Assembly: GCF_900589395.1 (NCBI RefSeq) | Contig: NZ_UUIS01000090.1 | Location: 23,495-87,494 of the forward strand | Direction: 5' to 3' | DNA from: Pseudomonas viridiflava | GTDB taxonomy: Bacteria > Pseudomonadota > Gammaproteobacteria > Pseudomonadales > Pseudomonadaceae | Length of the DNA stretch: 64,000 nucleotides | Shown here: positions 32,774-41,893 of the stretch, one piece after another | How the letters are laid out: the number at the start of each line of letters is the position of its first letter | Position numbering within the stretch: position 1 is the stretch's first letter | The notes under the pieces: model-generated | What the model was told of the DNA's origin: nothing | Database searches by the model: none | What the model saw: only the letters and a program-made list of their open reading frames with translations | Program-made: the position numbers and the translations under genes

Positions 32774-34180
32774 TTAGCCCGGATCGCGAAAGTCGGGGTG
32801 GAAGCCTTCGCGCACCGGCACGCTGATGCTTTCACGGGTGGCAATGTCGATGCCCTCGCTGGCCACCTCGGCCAGAAAGTCGATCTGCTCTTCGGTGATC
32901 ACGTACGGCGGCAGCAGGTACACCACGTTGCCCAGCGGGCGCAGCAGGGCGCCACGTTCCAGGGCGTGCTGGAAGACCTTCAGGCCGCGGCGTTCCTGCC
33001 AGGGGTAGGGCGTCTTGCTGGCCTTGTCCTGGACCATCTCGATGGCCAGCGCCATGCCGGTCTGGCGCACTTCGGCCACGTTGGGGTGGTCGGCCAGGTG
33101 CGCGGTGCGGGTGGCCATGCGCCGGGCCAGGGCCTTGTTGGCCTCGATGACGTTGTCCTGCTCGAAGATGTCCAGGGTCGCCAGGGCGGCGGCACAGGCC
33201 AGCGGATTGCCGGTGTAGCTGTGCGAATGCAGAAAGGCGCGCAGGGTCGGGTAGTCGTCGTAGAAGGCGCCGTACACCTCGTCGGTGGTCAGGCAGGCCG
33301 CCAGCGGCAGGTAGCCACCGGTCAGGGCCTTGGACAGGCACAGGAAATCCGGGCGGATGCCGGCCTGTTCGCAGGCGAACATCGTGCCGGTGCGGCCAAA
33401 GCCCACGGCGATCTCGTCATGGATCAGGTGCACGCCGTAGCGGTCGCAGGCCTCGCGCAGCAATTTGAGGTACACCGGGTGGTACATGCGCATGCCGCCG
33501 GCGCCCTGGATCAGCGGCTCGACGATCACCGCCGCCACACTCGCATGATGCTCGGCCAGGGTCTGCTCCATCGCCTGGAACATCGTGCGCGAGTGGTCTT
33601 CCCAGCTCACCCCGTCCGGACGGTGGAAGCAGTCGGGGCTGGGCACCTTGAGGGTGTCCATCAGCAGCGGCTTGTAGGTTTCGGTGAACAGCGGCACATC
33701 GCCCACCGACATCGCCGCCATGGTCTCGCCGTGGTAGCTGTTGGTCAGGGTGACGAAGCGTTGCTTGCCCGGCTGGCCGCGATTGAGCCAGTAGTGAAAG
33801 CTCATCTTCAGCGCCACCTCGATGCACGACGAACCGTTGTCGGCATAGAAACAGCGGGTCAGGCCCTCGGGTGTGAGCTTGACCAGGCGTTCGGACAACT
33901 CGATCACCGGCTGGTGGCTGAAGCCGGCGAGGATCACATGTTCAAGCTGGTCGACCTGGTCCTTGATGCGCTGGTTGATGCGTGGGTTGGCGTGGCCGAA
34001 GACATTGACCCACCAGGAACTCACCGCGTCCAGGTAGCGCTTGCCTTCGAAGTCTTCCAGCCACACGCCTTCACCCCGGCGGATGGGAATCAGCGGCAGG
34101 TGTTCGTGATCTTTCATCTGGGTGCAGGGGTGCCACAGCACCGCCAGGTCGCGCTGCATCCATTGATCGTTCAGGCCCAT
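32774..34180 (-). CDS. bioA: Adenosylmethionine-8-amino-7-oxononanoate aminotransferase
   Basis: PLP-dependent transaminase converting KAPA to DAPA with SAM as amino donor in biotin synthesis. The 468 residues show the class III pattern: RDLAVLWHPCTQMKDHE, DAVSSWWVNVFGHANP, FYADNGSSCIEVALKMSFHY, LIHDEIAVGFGRTGTMF and the PLP lysine in FLCLSKALTGGYLP. ATG 34180 has GGAG 8 bases upstream; the in-frame TTG two codons earlier is less likely. Other bio genes are not in the window. It is divergent from the amine oxidase gene. Confidence 0.96.
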   Translation of the reverse strand: MGLNDQWMQRDLAVLWHPCTQMKDHEHLPLIPIRRGEGVWLEDFEGKRYLDAVSSWWVNVFGHANPRINQRIKDQVDQLEHVILAGFSHQPVIELSERLVKLTPEGLTRCFYADNGSSCIEVALKMSFHYWLNRGQPGKQRFVTLTNSYHGETMAAMSVGDVPLFTETYKPLLMDTLKVPSPDCFHRPDGVSWEDHSRTMFQAMEQTLAEHHASVAAVIVEPLIQGAGGMRMYHPVYLKLLREACDRYGVHLIHDEIAVGFGRTGTMFACEQAGIRPDFLCLSKALTGGYLPLAACLTTDEVYGAFYDDYPTLRAFLHSHSYTGNPLACAAALATLDIFEQDNVIEANKALARRMATRTAHLADHPNVAEVRQTGMALAIEMVQDKASKTPYPWQERRGLKVFQHALERGALLRPLGNVVYLLPPYVITEEQIDFLAEVASEGIDIATRESISVPVREGFHPDFRDPG

Positions 34181-34391
34181 GGGCAATCTCCGTCAAGCGA
34201 CTCGCTGGGTGCGAGGGCAAACAATCGCGCCAGCCTAGTGAATGCTGGCCCACGGGACAACCTTTGCTGGCAGCGACAGCCAATCAAGCGTCACTGGCGG
34301 CCTTTTGATGGCTGACGTATGCTGCGCCGCTCTTCGCGTTATTCCAGCTTTTTTGCTGACATTTCCTACATTTTTGATCGGAGTTTGCGCA

Positions 34392-36098
34392 ATGCGTTCG
34401 GCCTGGCTGCGTGCCTGTGTGGTGGTGGTAATAGGATTGGTCAGCGTCAATACGCTCGCCGATGACAAGCCGCGCACGGCCATTGTGGTCGGCGGCGGGC
34501 TGGCGGGGTTGACCGCCGCTTATGAACTGCAGGCCAAGGGCTGGCAGGTGACGGTGCTCGAAGCCCGTGGCAGCACCGGCGGACGCTCGGGGCTGGCCGG
34601 CAGCGAGTGGATCGGCAACAGCAAGGCCCAGCCGCTGCTCAACCAGTACCTGGAACGCTTCAAGCTGACCAGCGTGGCGGCACCGGAATACGTGCGCACC
34701 CCCAGCTACCTGATCGATGGCGAGTACTTCACGGTCGCCGACCTGGCGATAAAACAACCGGCCACGGCCGAAGCGCTCAAGCGTTACGACGCCACGCTGG
34801 ACAACCTGGCGCGCTCGATCGACGACCCTGAAAACCCGGCGGCCAACAGCACGCTGTTTGCCCTGGACCAGATCAACGTGTCCAACTGGCTGGACCGCCA
34901 GAACCTGCCACCGGTGGCCCGGCAACTGGTCAACCAGCAGATCCGCACCCGCTACGACGAGCCTTCGCGCCTGTCGTTGCTGTATTTCGCCCAGCAGACC
35001 CGGGTCTACCGGGGTGTCGATGAGCGCGACCGCCGTGCCGCGCGCCTGCCTGGCGGCAGTGGAGTGCTGGTCGAGGCGCTGAACAAACAGCTCAAGTCGG
35101 TCAAGACCCAGTCGCCGGTGTCGGCAATCATCCAGGACAAGGACAGCGTTACCGTCAAGGTCGGTGCGGTGGGCTACAGCGCCGACTACGTGGTGCTGGC
35201 CGTGCCGCTGCGGGCACTGGGCAAGATCCAGATCACCCCGGCCCTGGACGGCAGGCACCAGGCGGCGCTCAAGGGCACCAACTACGGTTGGCGCGACCAG
35301 ATCATGCTCAAGTTCAAGACCCCGGTGTGGGACAGCAAGGCGCGCCTGTCGGGCGAGATTTTCAGCAACACCGGCCTGGGCATGCTGTGGATCGAGCCGG
35401 CGCTCAAGGGCGGCGCCAATGTGGTGATCAACCTGTCGGGCGACAACGCGCGGATCATGCAGAGCTTTGGCGACAAGCAATTGGTCGATCAGGTGCTGAT
35501 TCGTCTGCACACGCTGTACCCGCAGGCACGCGGTGCCTACACCGGCTATGAAATCCGCCGCTACAGCGTCGACCCTGGTACTGGCGGTTCGTACCTGGCC
35601 TATGGCCCGGGGCAGATCAGCAAGTTCTGGCGCCTGTGGGAAAAGCCGGTGCAGCGCATCGCCTTTGCCGGCGAGCACACCGACACCCTGTACCCCGGCA
35701 CCCTGGAAGGCGCGTTGCGCAGTGGCCAGCGCGCCGCCAGCCAGGTGCAGGACCTGGCGGCGGGCAAGTCGTTCGAGCCTAAAGTCATCCCGGCCGTGCC
35801 GGCGGCAGTGCCGGTGAAAAAAGCCGAGCCCGGGTTCTTCGAGAAACTGTTCGGCCGTGCCGACGAAGCCCCGGCCGCGAAGGCCCCTGAGCCTGCGCCT
35901 TTGCCAGAGCCTGTACCGGCCGTCCCGGTGGTGGCACCGACACCGACACCTGTAGCGGCCCCGGTGGTGGTCCCGGCCAAGGTCGAGCCGGCGAAAACGC
36001 CGGTGAAGAAGGAAGCCGTCAAGAAAGAGCCCCACCACAAGGCCTCGACCCACAAGGAAAGCCCCAAGAAAGAACCGGTCAAGAAAGCCGCGCCATAG
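34392..36098 (+). CDS. Exported FAD-dependent amine oxidase family protein with a Pro/Ala/Lys-rich tail
   Basis: A 568-residue flavin amine oxidase. Residues 1-23 look like a signal peptide (hydrophobic VVVVIGLVSVNTLA). The dinucleotide motif TAIVVGGGLAGLTAAYELQA follows at about 28-47, and the C-terminal FAD motif IAFAGEHTDTLYPGTLEGAL is near 420. Residues from about 465 onwards are low-complexity, rich in Pro, Ala, Val and finally Lys (repeats of KKEP-type), unusual for this family. GGAG lies 8 bases before ATG 34392; an upstream in-frame start is weaker. Substrate unknown: polyamine or monoamine oxidation is a family expectation only. Confidence 0.82.
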   Translation: MRSAWLRACVVVVIGLVSVNTLADDKPRTAIVVGGGLAGLTAAYELQAKGWQVTVLEARGSTGGRSGLAGSEWIGNSKAQPLLNQYLERFKLTSVAAPEYVRTPSYLIDGEYFTVADLAIKQPATAEALKRYDATLDNLARSIDDPENPAANSTLFALDQINVSNWLDRQNLPPVARQLVNQQIRTRYDEPSRLSLLYFAQQTRVYRGVDERDRRAARLPGGSGVLVEALNKQLKSVKTQSPVSAIIQDKDSVTVKVGAVGYSADYVVLAVPLRALGKIQITPALDGRHQAALKGTNYGWRDQIMLKFKTPVWDSKARLSGEIFSNTGLGMLWIEPALKGGANVVINLSGDNARIMQSFGDKQLVDQVLIRLHTLYPQARGAYTGYEIRRYSVDPGTGGSYLAYGPGQISKFWRLWEKPVQRIAFAGEHTDTLYPGTLEGALRSGQRAASQVQDLAAGKSFEPKVIPAVPAAVPVKKAEPGFFEKLFGRADEAPAAKAPEPAPLPEPVPAVPVVAPTPTPVAAPVVVPAKVEPAKTPVKKEAVKKEPHHKASTHKESPKKEPVKKAAP

Positions 36099-36120
36099 AG
36101 ACAGGCCAGCGCGAACCCGC

Positions 36121-36230
36121 TGTAGGAGCGCGCTTGCCCGCGACCGAGTGCGTAGCGCTCGTAAAATCTCGGAAACGCCACGATTTTACGACTGCTAACG
36201 CAGCCGGTCGCGGGCAGAGCGCGCTCCTAC
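36121..36230. repeat. Family A long palindromic repeat, copy 5
   Basis: The compact form: TGTAGGAGCGCGCTTGCCCG at the left, CGGGCAGAGCGCGCTCCTAC at the right (one extra base, GCAGAGC for GCAAGC), inner ACGACTGCTAACGCAGCCGG on the right arm. It lies between the amine oxidase and eutC 3' ends. Confidence 0.88.
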
Positions 36231-36255
36231 GGGATCAGAAAGGGTGTGGCAGGGG

Positions 36256-37065
36256 CTAACGCTTGTCGTTCAGCAGGAAATTGCCAGGCCCCTGGTTGTC
36301 CAGCACCGGCACTTCGGCTTCGTCCTTGAGGTCGACGCCGGAGAGCTGGCGGCGGCAGGCTTCGCGCATCAGGTACATCAGGCGAAAGGTCGCCATGCCG
36401 TAGCTCAGGCCTTCAAGCCGCACGTTGGAGATGCAGTTGCGGTAAGCGTCGTTGAGCCCGACCTTGGGGCCGTAGGTGAAATACAGCCCCAGGCTGTCCG
36501 GTGAGCTGAGTCCTGGTCGTTCGCCAATCAGGATCACGCTCATCTTCGCCCCCAGCCGCTGCGCCACTTCATCGGCCACCGCGACCCGGCCCTGTTGCAC
36601 CAGGGTGATGGGCGCCAGCGACCAGCCTGCTTCATTCACCTGCTCCAGCAGCTTGTCGAGAAACGGCAGGCTGTGCCGGCGCACGGCCAGCGACGACAGG
36701 CCGTCGGCGATCACGATGGCCAGGTCGAAGCCTTTGCCCTGCTGTGCGGCGTAGTCATCCAGCGCTTGCGCAGAGGCTTCGTCCAGCCGTCGACCCAGGT
36801 CCGGGCGTTGCAGGTAGGTGTGGCGATCGGGCGCGGCACTGTGCGCCAGCAAGGTGTCGAGCTGGCGACCTTGCAGCTCTTCGCGCAAGCCTTCGTGGTC
36901 GAACGGCAGGTGCACCGCATCGCGGGCCTGGGCGTGGGCAAACTGAAAGTCCAGCTGCGCCGCCGTGGGCAGGCTGGTGCCGGCGCGGCCCAGGGCGATG
37001 CGCGCCGGGGTTAGCTGGCGCAGGTGCTGCCAGGGGTTTTCGGTGGCGGGCGATTTGTCTGTCAT
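36256..37065 (-). CDS. eutC: Ethanolamine ammonia-lyase small subunit
   Basis: Light chain of the adenosylcobalamin-dependent lyase that splits ethanolamine into acetaldehyde and ammonia. The 269 residues include RIALGRAGTSLPT, DLAIVIADGLSSLAVRRH, VLIGERPGLSSPDSLGLYFTY and NCISNVRLEGLSYGMA, the B12-contact regions. ATG 37065 follows GAGG; it is 9 bases after the eutB stop. Last gene of exaC-eat-eutB-eutC. No microcompartment shell genes and no eutA reactivase are in the window, so ethanolamine is degraded in the open cytoplasm. Confidence 0.96.
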   Translation of the reverse strand: MTDKSPATENPWQHLRQLTPARIALGRAGTSLPTAAQLDFQFAHAQARDAVHLPFDHEGLREELQGRQLDTLLAHSAAPDRHTYLQRPDLGRRLDEASAQALDDYAAQQGKGFDLAIVIADGLSSLAVRRHSLPFLDKLLEQVNEAGWSLAPITLVQQGRVAVADEVAQRLGAKMSVILIGERPGLSSPDSLGLYFTYGPKVGLNDAYRNCISNVRLEGLSYGMATFRLMYLMREACRRQLSGVDLKDEAEVPVLDNQGPGNFLLNDKR

Positions 37066-37074
37066 GAGCACCTC

Positions 37075-38469
37075 TTAACTGAGTTGCGCCAGGGCCTGGC
37101 GGAATGCCGGTGGCAATTGGCTGCCCATGCGCAGTTGACCGCCCTGCTGCTGGAAGATGCCCATGCGCGCCAGCCACTGCTCGAACTCCGGCGCGGCATG
37201 CAGGCCCAGCACCTGGCGGGCGTACAGCGCGTCGTGGAATGAGGTGGTCTGGTAGTTGAGCATCACATCGTCCGAACCCGGAATGCCCATGATGAAGTTG
37301 ATGCCGGCCGCGCCCAGCAGGGTCAGCAGCACGTCCATGTCGTCCTGATCGGCCTCGGCGTGGTTGGTGTAGCAGATGTCGCAGCCCATCGGCACGCCCA
37401 GCAACTTGCCGCAGAAGTGGTCTTCGAGGCCGGCGCGGATGATCTGCTTGCCGTTGTACAGGTACTCGGGGCCGATAAAGCCGACCACGGTATTGACCAG
37501 AAACGGATTGAAATGCCGGGCTACGCCATAGGCGCGGGTCTCGCAGGTCTGTTGGTCGACGCCGTGGTGGGCGTTGGCCGACAACGCGCTGCCCTGGCCG
37601 GTCTCGAAGTACATCAGGTTGTTGCCCAGCGTGCCGCGCTTGAGGCTCAGGCCGGCGTCATAGCCTTCCTGCAACACCTTCAGGCTGACGCCGAAACTGG
37701 CATTGGCCGCCTCGGTGCCGGCAATGGACTGGAACACCAAGTCTAGCGGTGCGCCGCGTTCGATGGCGGCAATCGAGCTGGTGACATGGGTCAGTACGCA
37801 CGACTGGGTCGGGATCTGGTAGCGCTGGATGATCGCATCGAGCATCTCCACCAGCGTGCAAATCGAACTCATGCTGTCGGTGGCCGGGTTGATGCCGATC
37901 ATGGCATCACCGTTGCCGTACAGCAGGCCATCGACAATGCTGGCGGCAATGCCGGCCGGGTCGTCCGTGGGGTGGTTGGGCTGCAGGCGGGTCGACATCC
38001 GCCCGCGAAGGCCTTGTGTGTTGCGAAAGCGGGTTTCGACGCGGGTTTTCTGCGCCACCAGCACCAGGTCCTGGATGCGCATGATCTTCGACACGGCCGC
38101 GGCCATTTCCGGGGTCAGGCCGGGGGCCAGCGCCTTGAGGCTCTGTTCGTCGGCCTGCTCGCTGAGAAGCCAGTCACGCAGCCCGCCCACGGTGAGGTGG
38201 CTGACCGGCGCGAAGGCCTCGCTGTCGTGGGTGTCGATGATCAGGCGGGTGACTTCATCGCTTTCATACGGAATCAGCACTTCCTGCAAGAAATGCTTGA
38301 GCGGCACGTTGGCCAGGGCCATCTGCGCCGCTGCGCGCTCGGCATCGCTGCCGGCGGCGACCTCGGCCAGGTAGTCGCCGGAGCGCGCCGGGCTGGCCTT
38401 GGCCATTAGCTCGCGCAGGTCCTCGAAGGTCCAGGTCATGTGGGCGATGGTGTGGGTAAAACGAGCCAT
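37075..38469 (-). CDS. eutB: Ethanolamine ammonia-lyase large subunit
   Basis: Catalytic heavy chain of the B12-dependent ethanolamine ammonia-lyase. The 464 residues match the family: FEDLRELMAKASPARSGDYL, GLRGRMSTRLQPNHPTDDPA, MSSICTLVEMLDAIIQRYQI, IMGIPGSDDVMLNYQTTSFH. ATG 38469 follows AGGAG at good spacing. A perfect 11-bp stem-loop lies between the eat stop and the eutB ribosome site. The enzyme's product acetaldehyde is the expected substrate of ExaC from the first gene of the operon. Confidence 0.97.
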   Translation of the reverse strand: MARFTHTIAHMTWTFEDLRELMAKASPARSGDYLAEVAAGSDAERAAAQMALANVPLKHFLQEVLIPYESDEVTRLIIDTHDSEAFAPVSHLTVGGLRDWLLSEQADEQSLKALAPGLTPEMAAAVSKIMRIQDLVLVAQKTRVETRFRNTQGLRGRMSTRLQPNHPTDDPAGIAASIVDGLLYGNGDAMIGINPATDSMSSICTLVEMLDAIIQRYQIPTQSCVLTHVTSSIAAIERGAPLDLVFQSIAGTEAANASFGVSLKVLQEGYDAGLSLKRGTLGNNLMYFETGQGSALSANAHHGVDQQTCETRAYGVARHFNPFLVNTVVGFIGPEYLYNGKQIIRAGLEDHFCGKLLGVPMGCDICYTNHAEADQDDMDVLLTLLGAAGINFIMGIPGSDDVMLNYQTTSFHDALYARQVLGLHAAPEFEQWLARMGIFQQQGGQLRMGSQLPPAFRQALAQLS

Positions 38470-38483
38470 GGTCTGTCTCCTGT

Positions 38484-38511
38484 GGTGGCCACCCGCAGGA
38501 GGGTGGCCACC
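38484..38511 (-). other. Intercistronic stem-loop between eat and eutB
   Basis: GGTGGCCACCC and GGGTGGCCACC form a perfect 11-bp GC-rich stem with a 6-base loop. It sits wholly between the eat stop and the eutB Shine-Dalgarno and lacks a T-run. It could protect eutBC mRNA or partially terminate. Confidence 0.7.
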
Positions 38512-38520
38512 TTGTACCGG

Positions 38521-39969
38521 TCAGCGCAGGGATTGTTCAGCGGCCTGGATGGCGGCGAACTCTTCCTCGGGAGTGCCCGACACCAGGTGGTGACGGCTGT
38601 ACAGGGCGAAGTAGGCAATGAACAGTGCGTAGATGACCGCCGCGCCGATCACCACCCGCGTGTCGACCAGAAAGCCTGCGACCAGGGCAATGGCCGCCAG
38701 CACCAGTGCCACCGCCGAGGTCACTACGCCACCCGGTGTGCGATACGGGCGTGGCATGTCCGGACGACGCACGCGCAGGGTGATGTGCGCGGCCATCATC
38801 AGTACATACGACAGCGTGGCACCGAAAACCGCCACCAGAATCAACAGATCGCCCTGACCGCTCAGCGACAGGCCGAAACCGATGATGCCCGGTACGATCA
38901 GCGCCATCACCGGCGCCTTGTTGCGGTTGGTCAGCGATAGGCCGCGCGGCAGGTAGCCGGCCCGCGACAAGGCAAAGATCTGCCGTGAATAGGCGTAGAT
39001 AATCGAGAAAAAGCTGGCAATCAGACCGGCCAGGCCGACCAGGTTGACGAACTGGCTCATCCAGGTCGAACCGCCATAGACCTTGACCAGCGACTCGACC
39101 AGCGGGTTACCGGAGGCAACCAGCGCCTGGGCACCGGCGGCGCCTGGACCGACCAGCAGGATCAGGCCGGCAAAGGCCAGCAGTACCAGCATTGCGCCGA
39201 TCAGGCCACGAGGCAGGTCGCGCTTGGGGTCCTTGGTTTCTTCGGCGGCCAGTGGCACGCCTTCGACCGCCAGGAAAAACCAGATGGCATATGGCAGCGC
39301 AGCCCAGATGCCCATGTAGCCGAACGGCAGGAAGCTGCTGGCGCCGGCGGCGGTGGTAGCCGGGATGTCGAACAGGTTGGCGACCTGGAAGTGCGGCACC
39401 ATCGAGACGATGTACACGCCCAGCGCAATGGCCGCCACGGCGGTAATCACGAACATCAGTTTCAGGGCCTCACCGGCGCCCAGAATGTGGATGCCGATGA
39501 ACACCACGTAGAACACCAGGTAGATGATCCAGCCGCCGATGCCGAACAGCGATTCGCAATAGGCGCCGATGAAGCAGGCAATCGCCGCCGGTGCGATGGC
39601 GTACTCGATGAGGATCGCCGTACCGGTCAGAAAGCCGCCCCAGGGGCCGAACGCGGTACGGGTGAAGCCATAGCCGCCGCCGGCGGTGGGGATCATGGAT
39701 GACAGCTCGGCCAGCGAGAAACACATGCACAGGTACATGGTCGCCATCAGCAGGGTGGCGATGAACATGCCGCCCCAGCCGCCCTGGGCCAGGCCGAAGT
39801 TCCAGCCGGCGTAGTCGCCGGAAATCACATAGGCCACGCCCAGGCCGATCAGCAATACCCAGCCGGCGGCGCCTTGTTTGAGTTGCCGGCTGGCGAAGTA
39901 CTCGGCGCCGACCGCTTCGGTTTCCACGCCGCCCTGCGAGGCGGGCGTGGTCAGTGTCTCTTTGGACAT
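38521..39969 (-). CDS. eat: Ethanolamine permease (APC family)
   Basis: A 482-residue transporter with about 12 hydrophobic helices. APC-superfamily features include VAYVISGDYAGWNFGLAQGG near the N terminus and the PTAGGGYGFTRTAFGPWGG segment of helix 3. It closely resembles the Eat ethanolamine permeases of Pseudomonas and Rhodococcus. Its position between an acetaldehyde dehydrogenase and eutBC fixes the substrate. Both intergenic junctions of this gene hold perfect stem-loops. GAAGGAG precedes ATG 39969. Confidence 0.93.
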   Translation of the reverse strand: MSKETLTTPASQGGVETEAVGAEYFASRQLKQGAAGWVLLIGLGVAYVISGDYAGWNFGLAQGGWGGMFIATLLMATMYLCMCFSLAELSSMIPTAGGGYGFTRTAFGPWGGFLTGTAILIEYAIAPAAIACFIGAYCESLFGIGGWIIYLVFYVVFIGIHILGAGEALKLMFVITAVAAIALGVYIVSMVPHFQVANLFDIPATTAAGASSFLPFGYMGIWAALPYAIWFFLAVEGVPLAAEETKDPKRDLPRGLIGAMLVLLAFAGLILLVGPGAAGAQALVASGNPLVESLVKVYGGSTWMSQFVNLVGLAGLIASFFSIIYAYSRQIFALSRAGYLPRGLSLTNRNKAPVMALIVPGIIGFGLSLSGQGDLLILVAVFGATLSYVLMMAAHITLRVRRPDMPRPYRTPGGVVTSAVALVLAAIALVAGFLVDTRVVIGAAVIYALFIAYFALYSRHHLVSGTPEEEFAAIQAAEQSLR

Positions 39970-39985
39970 GTCTGGACTCCTTCGT

Positions 39986-40008
39986 GGCCCGCCAAGTGCA
40001 GGCGGGCC
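39986..40008 (-). other. Intercistronic stem-loop between exaC and eat
   Basis: GGCCCGCC (39986-39993) and GGCGGGCC (40001-40008) form a perfect 8-bp stem around a 7-base loop, just upstream of the eat ribosome site. No T-run follows on the minus strand. Confidence 0.65.
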
Positions 40009-40042
40009 GCAGCTGTGTTGGATTGGCTGTCTTGGCGGCAGA

Positions 40043-41563
40043 TCAGAAGAAGCCCAGCGGGTTGATGTCGTAGCTGATCAGCAGGTTCTTGGTCTGCTGA
40101 TAGTGGTCGAGCATCATCTTGTGGGTTTCACGCCCGACCCCGGACTTTTTGTAGCCGCCAAAGGCAGCGTGCGCCGGGTACAGGTGGTAACAGTTGGTCC
40201 ATACGCGTCCGGCCTTGATCGCCCGGCCCATGCGGTAGGCGCGGTTGATGTCGCGGGTCCAGACGCCGGCGCCCAGGCCGAACTCGGTGTCGTTGGCGAT
40301 TGCCAAGGCTTCGGCCTCGTCCTTGAAGGTGGTCACCCCGACCACCGGGCCGAAGATTTCTTCCTGGAACACGCGCATGTCGTTGGTGCCCTTGAGCAGG
40401 GTCGGCTGGATGTAATAGCCGCCGGCCAGGTCGCCTTCGAGTTGCTCCGAGGCGCCGCCAGTCAATAGTTGTGCGCCTTCCTGCTGGGCAATGTCCAGGT
40501 AACCGAGGATCTTTTCGTATTGCTGTTGCGAGGCCTGGGCGCCGACCATGGTCTCGGTGTCCAGCGGGTTGCCGCGCTTGATCGATTTGATCTTCTTCAT
40601 GACCTCGACCATGAACGGCTCGAAGATCGACTCCTGCACCAGGGCCCGCGACGGGCAGGTGCAGACCTCGCCCTGGTTGAAGAACGCCAGCACCAGGCCT
40701 TCGGCGGCCTTCTCGATGAAAGCCGGTTCCGCCTGCATGATGTCTTCGAAGAACACGTTGGGCGACTTGCCGCCCAGCTCGACGGTGCTGGGGATGATAT
40801 TGGCGGCGGCGCATTTCATGATGTGCGAGCCCACCGGGGTGGAGCCGGTAAAGGCGATCTTGGCGATGCGCGTGCTGGTGGCCAGGGCTTCACCGGCTTC
40901 GCGGCCAAAGCCCTGGACAATATTGAGCACACCCGGCGGCAGCAGGTCACCCACCAGTTCGGCGAAGACGGTGATCGACAGGGGCGTCTGCTCGGCCGGC
41001 TTGAGCACCACGCAGTTGCCGGCGGCCAGGGCCGGGGCCAGCTTCCAGGCGGCCATCAGCAGCGGGAAGTTCCACGGGATGATCTGCCCGACCACGCCCA
41101 GCGGCTCGTGGAAGTGATAGGCAGCAGTATGCTCGTCGATCTCGGCGCTGCTGCCTTCCTGGGCGCGGATGCAGCCTGCGAAGTAACGGAAATGATCAGC
41201 GGCCAGCGGCACGTCGGCGTTCAGGGTTTCGCGCACGGCCTTGCCGTTGTCCCAGCTTTCGGCCACGGCCAGCAATTCAAGATTGGCTTCGATGCGGTCG
41301 GCGATCTTGAGCAGGATCCGCGAGCGGTTCTGCACCGACGTCTTGCCCCAGGCCTCGGCCGCGGCATGGGCGGCGTCCAGCGCCTTGTCGATGTCCGCCG
41401 CCGTCGAGCGCGGGAACTCACCGATCACCGAAGCGTCCACCGGGCTGGTGTTGGTGAAGTACTGGCCGCCCACGGGGGCTGTGAACTCACCCCCGATGTA
41501 GTTGCCATAGCGTGGCTTGAGGGTGATGACAGCGCCTGCGGTACCTGGTTTGGCATAGATCAT
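40043..41563 (-). CDS. exaC: NAD+-dependent acetaldehyde dehydrogenase (ExaC-type)
   Basis: Oxidises the acetaldehyde released from ethanolamine to acetate. The 506 residues equal P. aeruginosa ExaC in length. The general base is E262 (STVELGGKSPNVFFED) and the catalytic Cys301 lies in FNQGEVCTCPSRALV. The NAD fold includes IAFTGSTPVGSHIM. GGAG precedes ATG 41563. First gene of the ethanolamine operon; its leader contains an AAnAAnAA-type motif. ExaC paralogues also serve ethanol oxidation, so a broader substrate range is possible. Confidence 0.95.
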   Translation of the reverse strand: MIYAKPGTAGAVITLKPRYGNYIGGEFTAPVGGQYFTNTSPVDASVIGEFPRSTAADIDKALDAAHAAAEAWGKTSVQNRSRILLKIADRIEANLELLAVAESWDNGKAVRETLNADVPLAADHFRYFAGCIRAQEGSSAEIDEHTAAYHFHEPLGVVGQIIPWNFPLLMAAWKLAPALAAGNCVVLKPAEQTPLSITVFAELVGDLLPPGVLNIVQGFGREAGEALATSTRIAKIAFTGSTPVGSHIMKCAAANIIPSTVELGGKSPNVFFEDIMQAEPAFIEKAAEGLVLAFFNQGEVCTCPSRALVQESIFEPFMVEVMKKIKSIKRGNPLDTETMVGAQASQQQYEKILGYLDIAQQEGAQLLTGGASEQLEGDLAGGYYIQPTLLKGTNDMRVFQEEIFGPVVGVTTFKDEAEALAIANDTEFGLGAGVWTRDINRAYRMGRAIKAGRVWTNCYHLYPAHAAFGGYKKSGVGRETHKMMLDHYQQTKNLLISYDINPLGFF

Positions 41564-41582
41564 GAGCGTTCTCCGGACGACG

Positions 41583-41594
41583 TTTCTTGTTATT
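41583..41594 (-). promoter_or_regulatory. Hfq/Crc-like motif in the exaC leader
   Basis: The minus strand reads AATAACAAGAAA, an extended match to AAnAAnAA, 20-31 bases upstream of the exaC ATG and just ahead of the CCGGAG ribosome site. This is the position expected for Hfq/Crc catabolite repression. Inference from motif and placement. Confidence 0.45.
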
Positions 41595-41652
41595 CGAGGA
41601 GGCCTGAGCAATAAGGCTGGGCTTCATCTTGAGCGGATTTCATAACGCCGAC

Positions 41653-41689
41653 TTGACCTTGAGAATGGCTTTTTGTCACCTGAGGTCAA
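41653..41689. promoter_or_regulatory. Candidate operator in the exaC/AraC-regulator divergent region
   Basis: TTGACCT (41653-41659) and AGGTCAA (41683-41689) form an inverted repeat, and the second half lies in its own near-palindrome TCACCTGAGGTCA (41676-41688). A separate perfect hairpin CCGCCGC-TCT-GCGGCGG lies at 41731-41747. The 330-base gap (41564-41893) must hold the promoters of both genes, and the adjacent AraC-type protein is the likely ligand. Confidence 0.45.
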
Positions 41690-41893
41690 CTTTTGCCGAC
41701 GACATGCCGCGCTGTCGTGTTGAGTCAAATCCGCCGCTCTGCGGCGGTGCGGGTGTTTCCTGACGACTCATTTTGGGGCGTCCTGCAATGTCATTGGCCG
41801 TGTTCTGACCGGCCTGGCCGTGAGGTATGGGGACTTGAGGGCGGGCGGCGTATTTCTTGCTTGTTGACACGACTTGTCACAAAGGAGGCCTCG

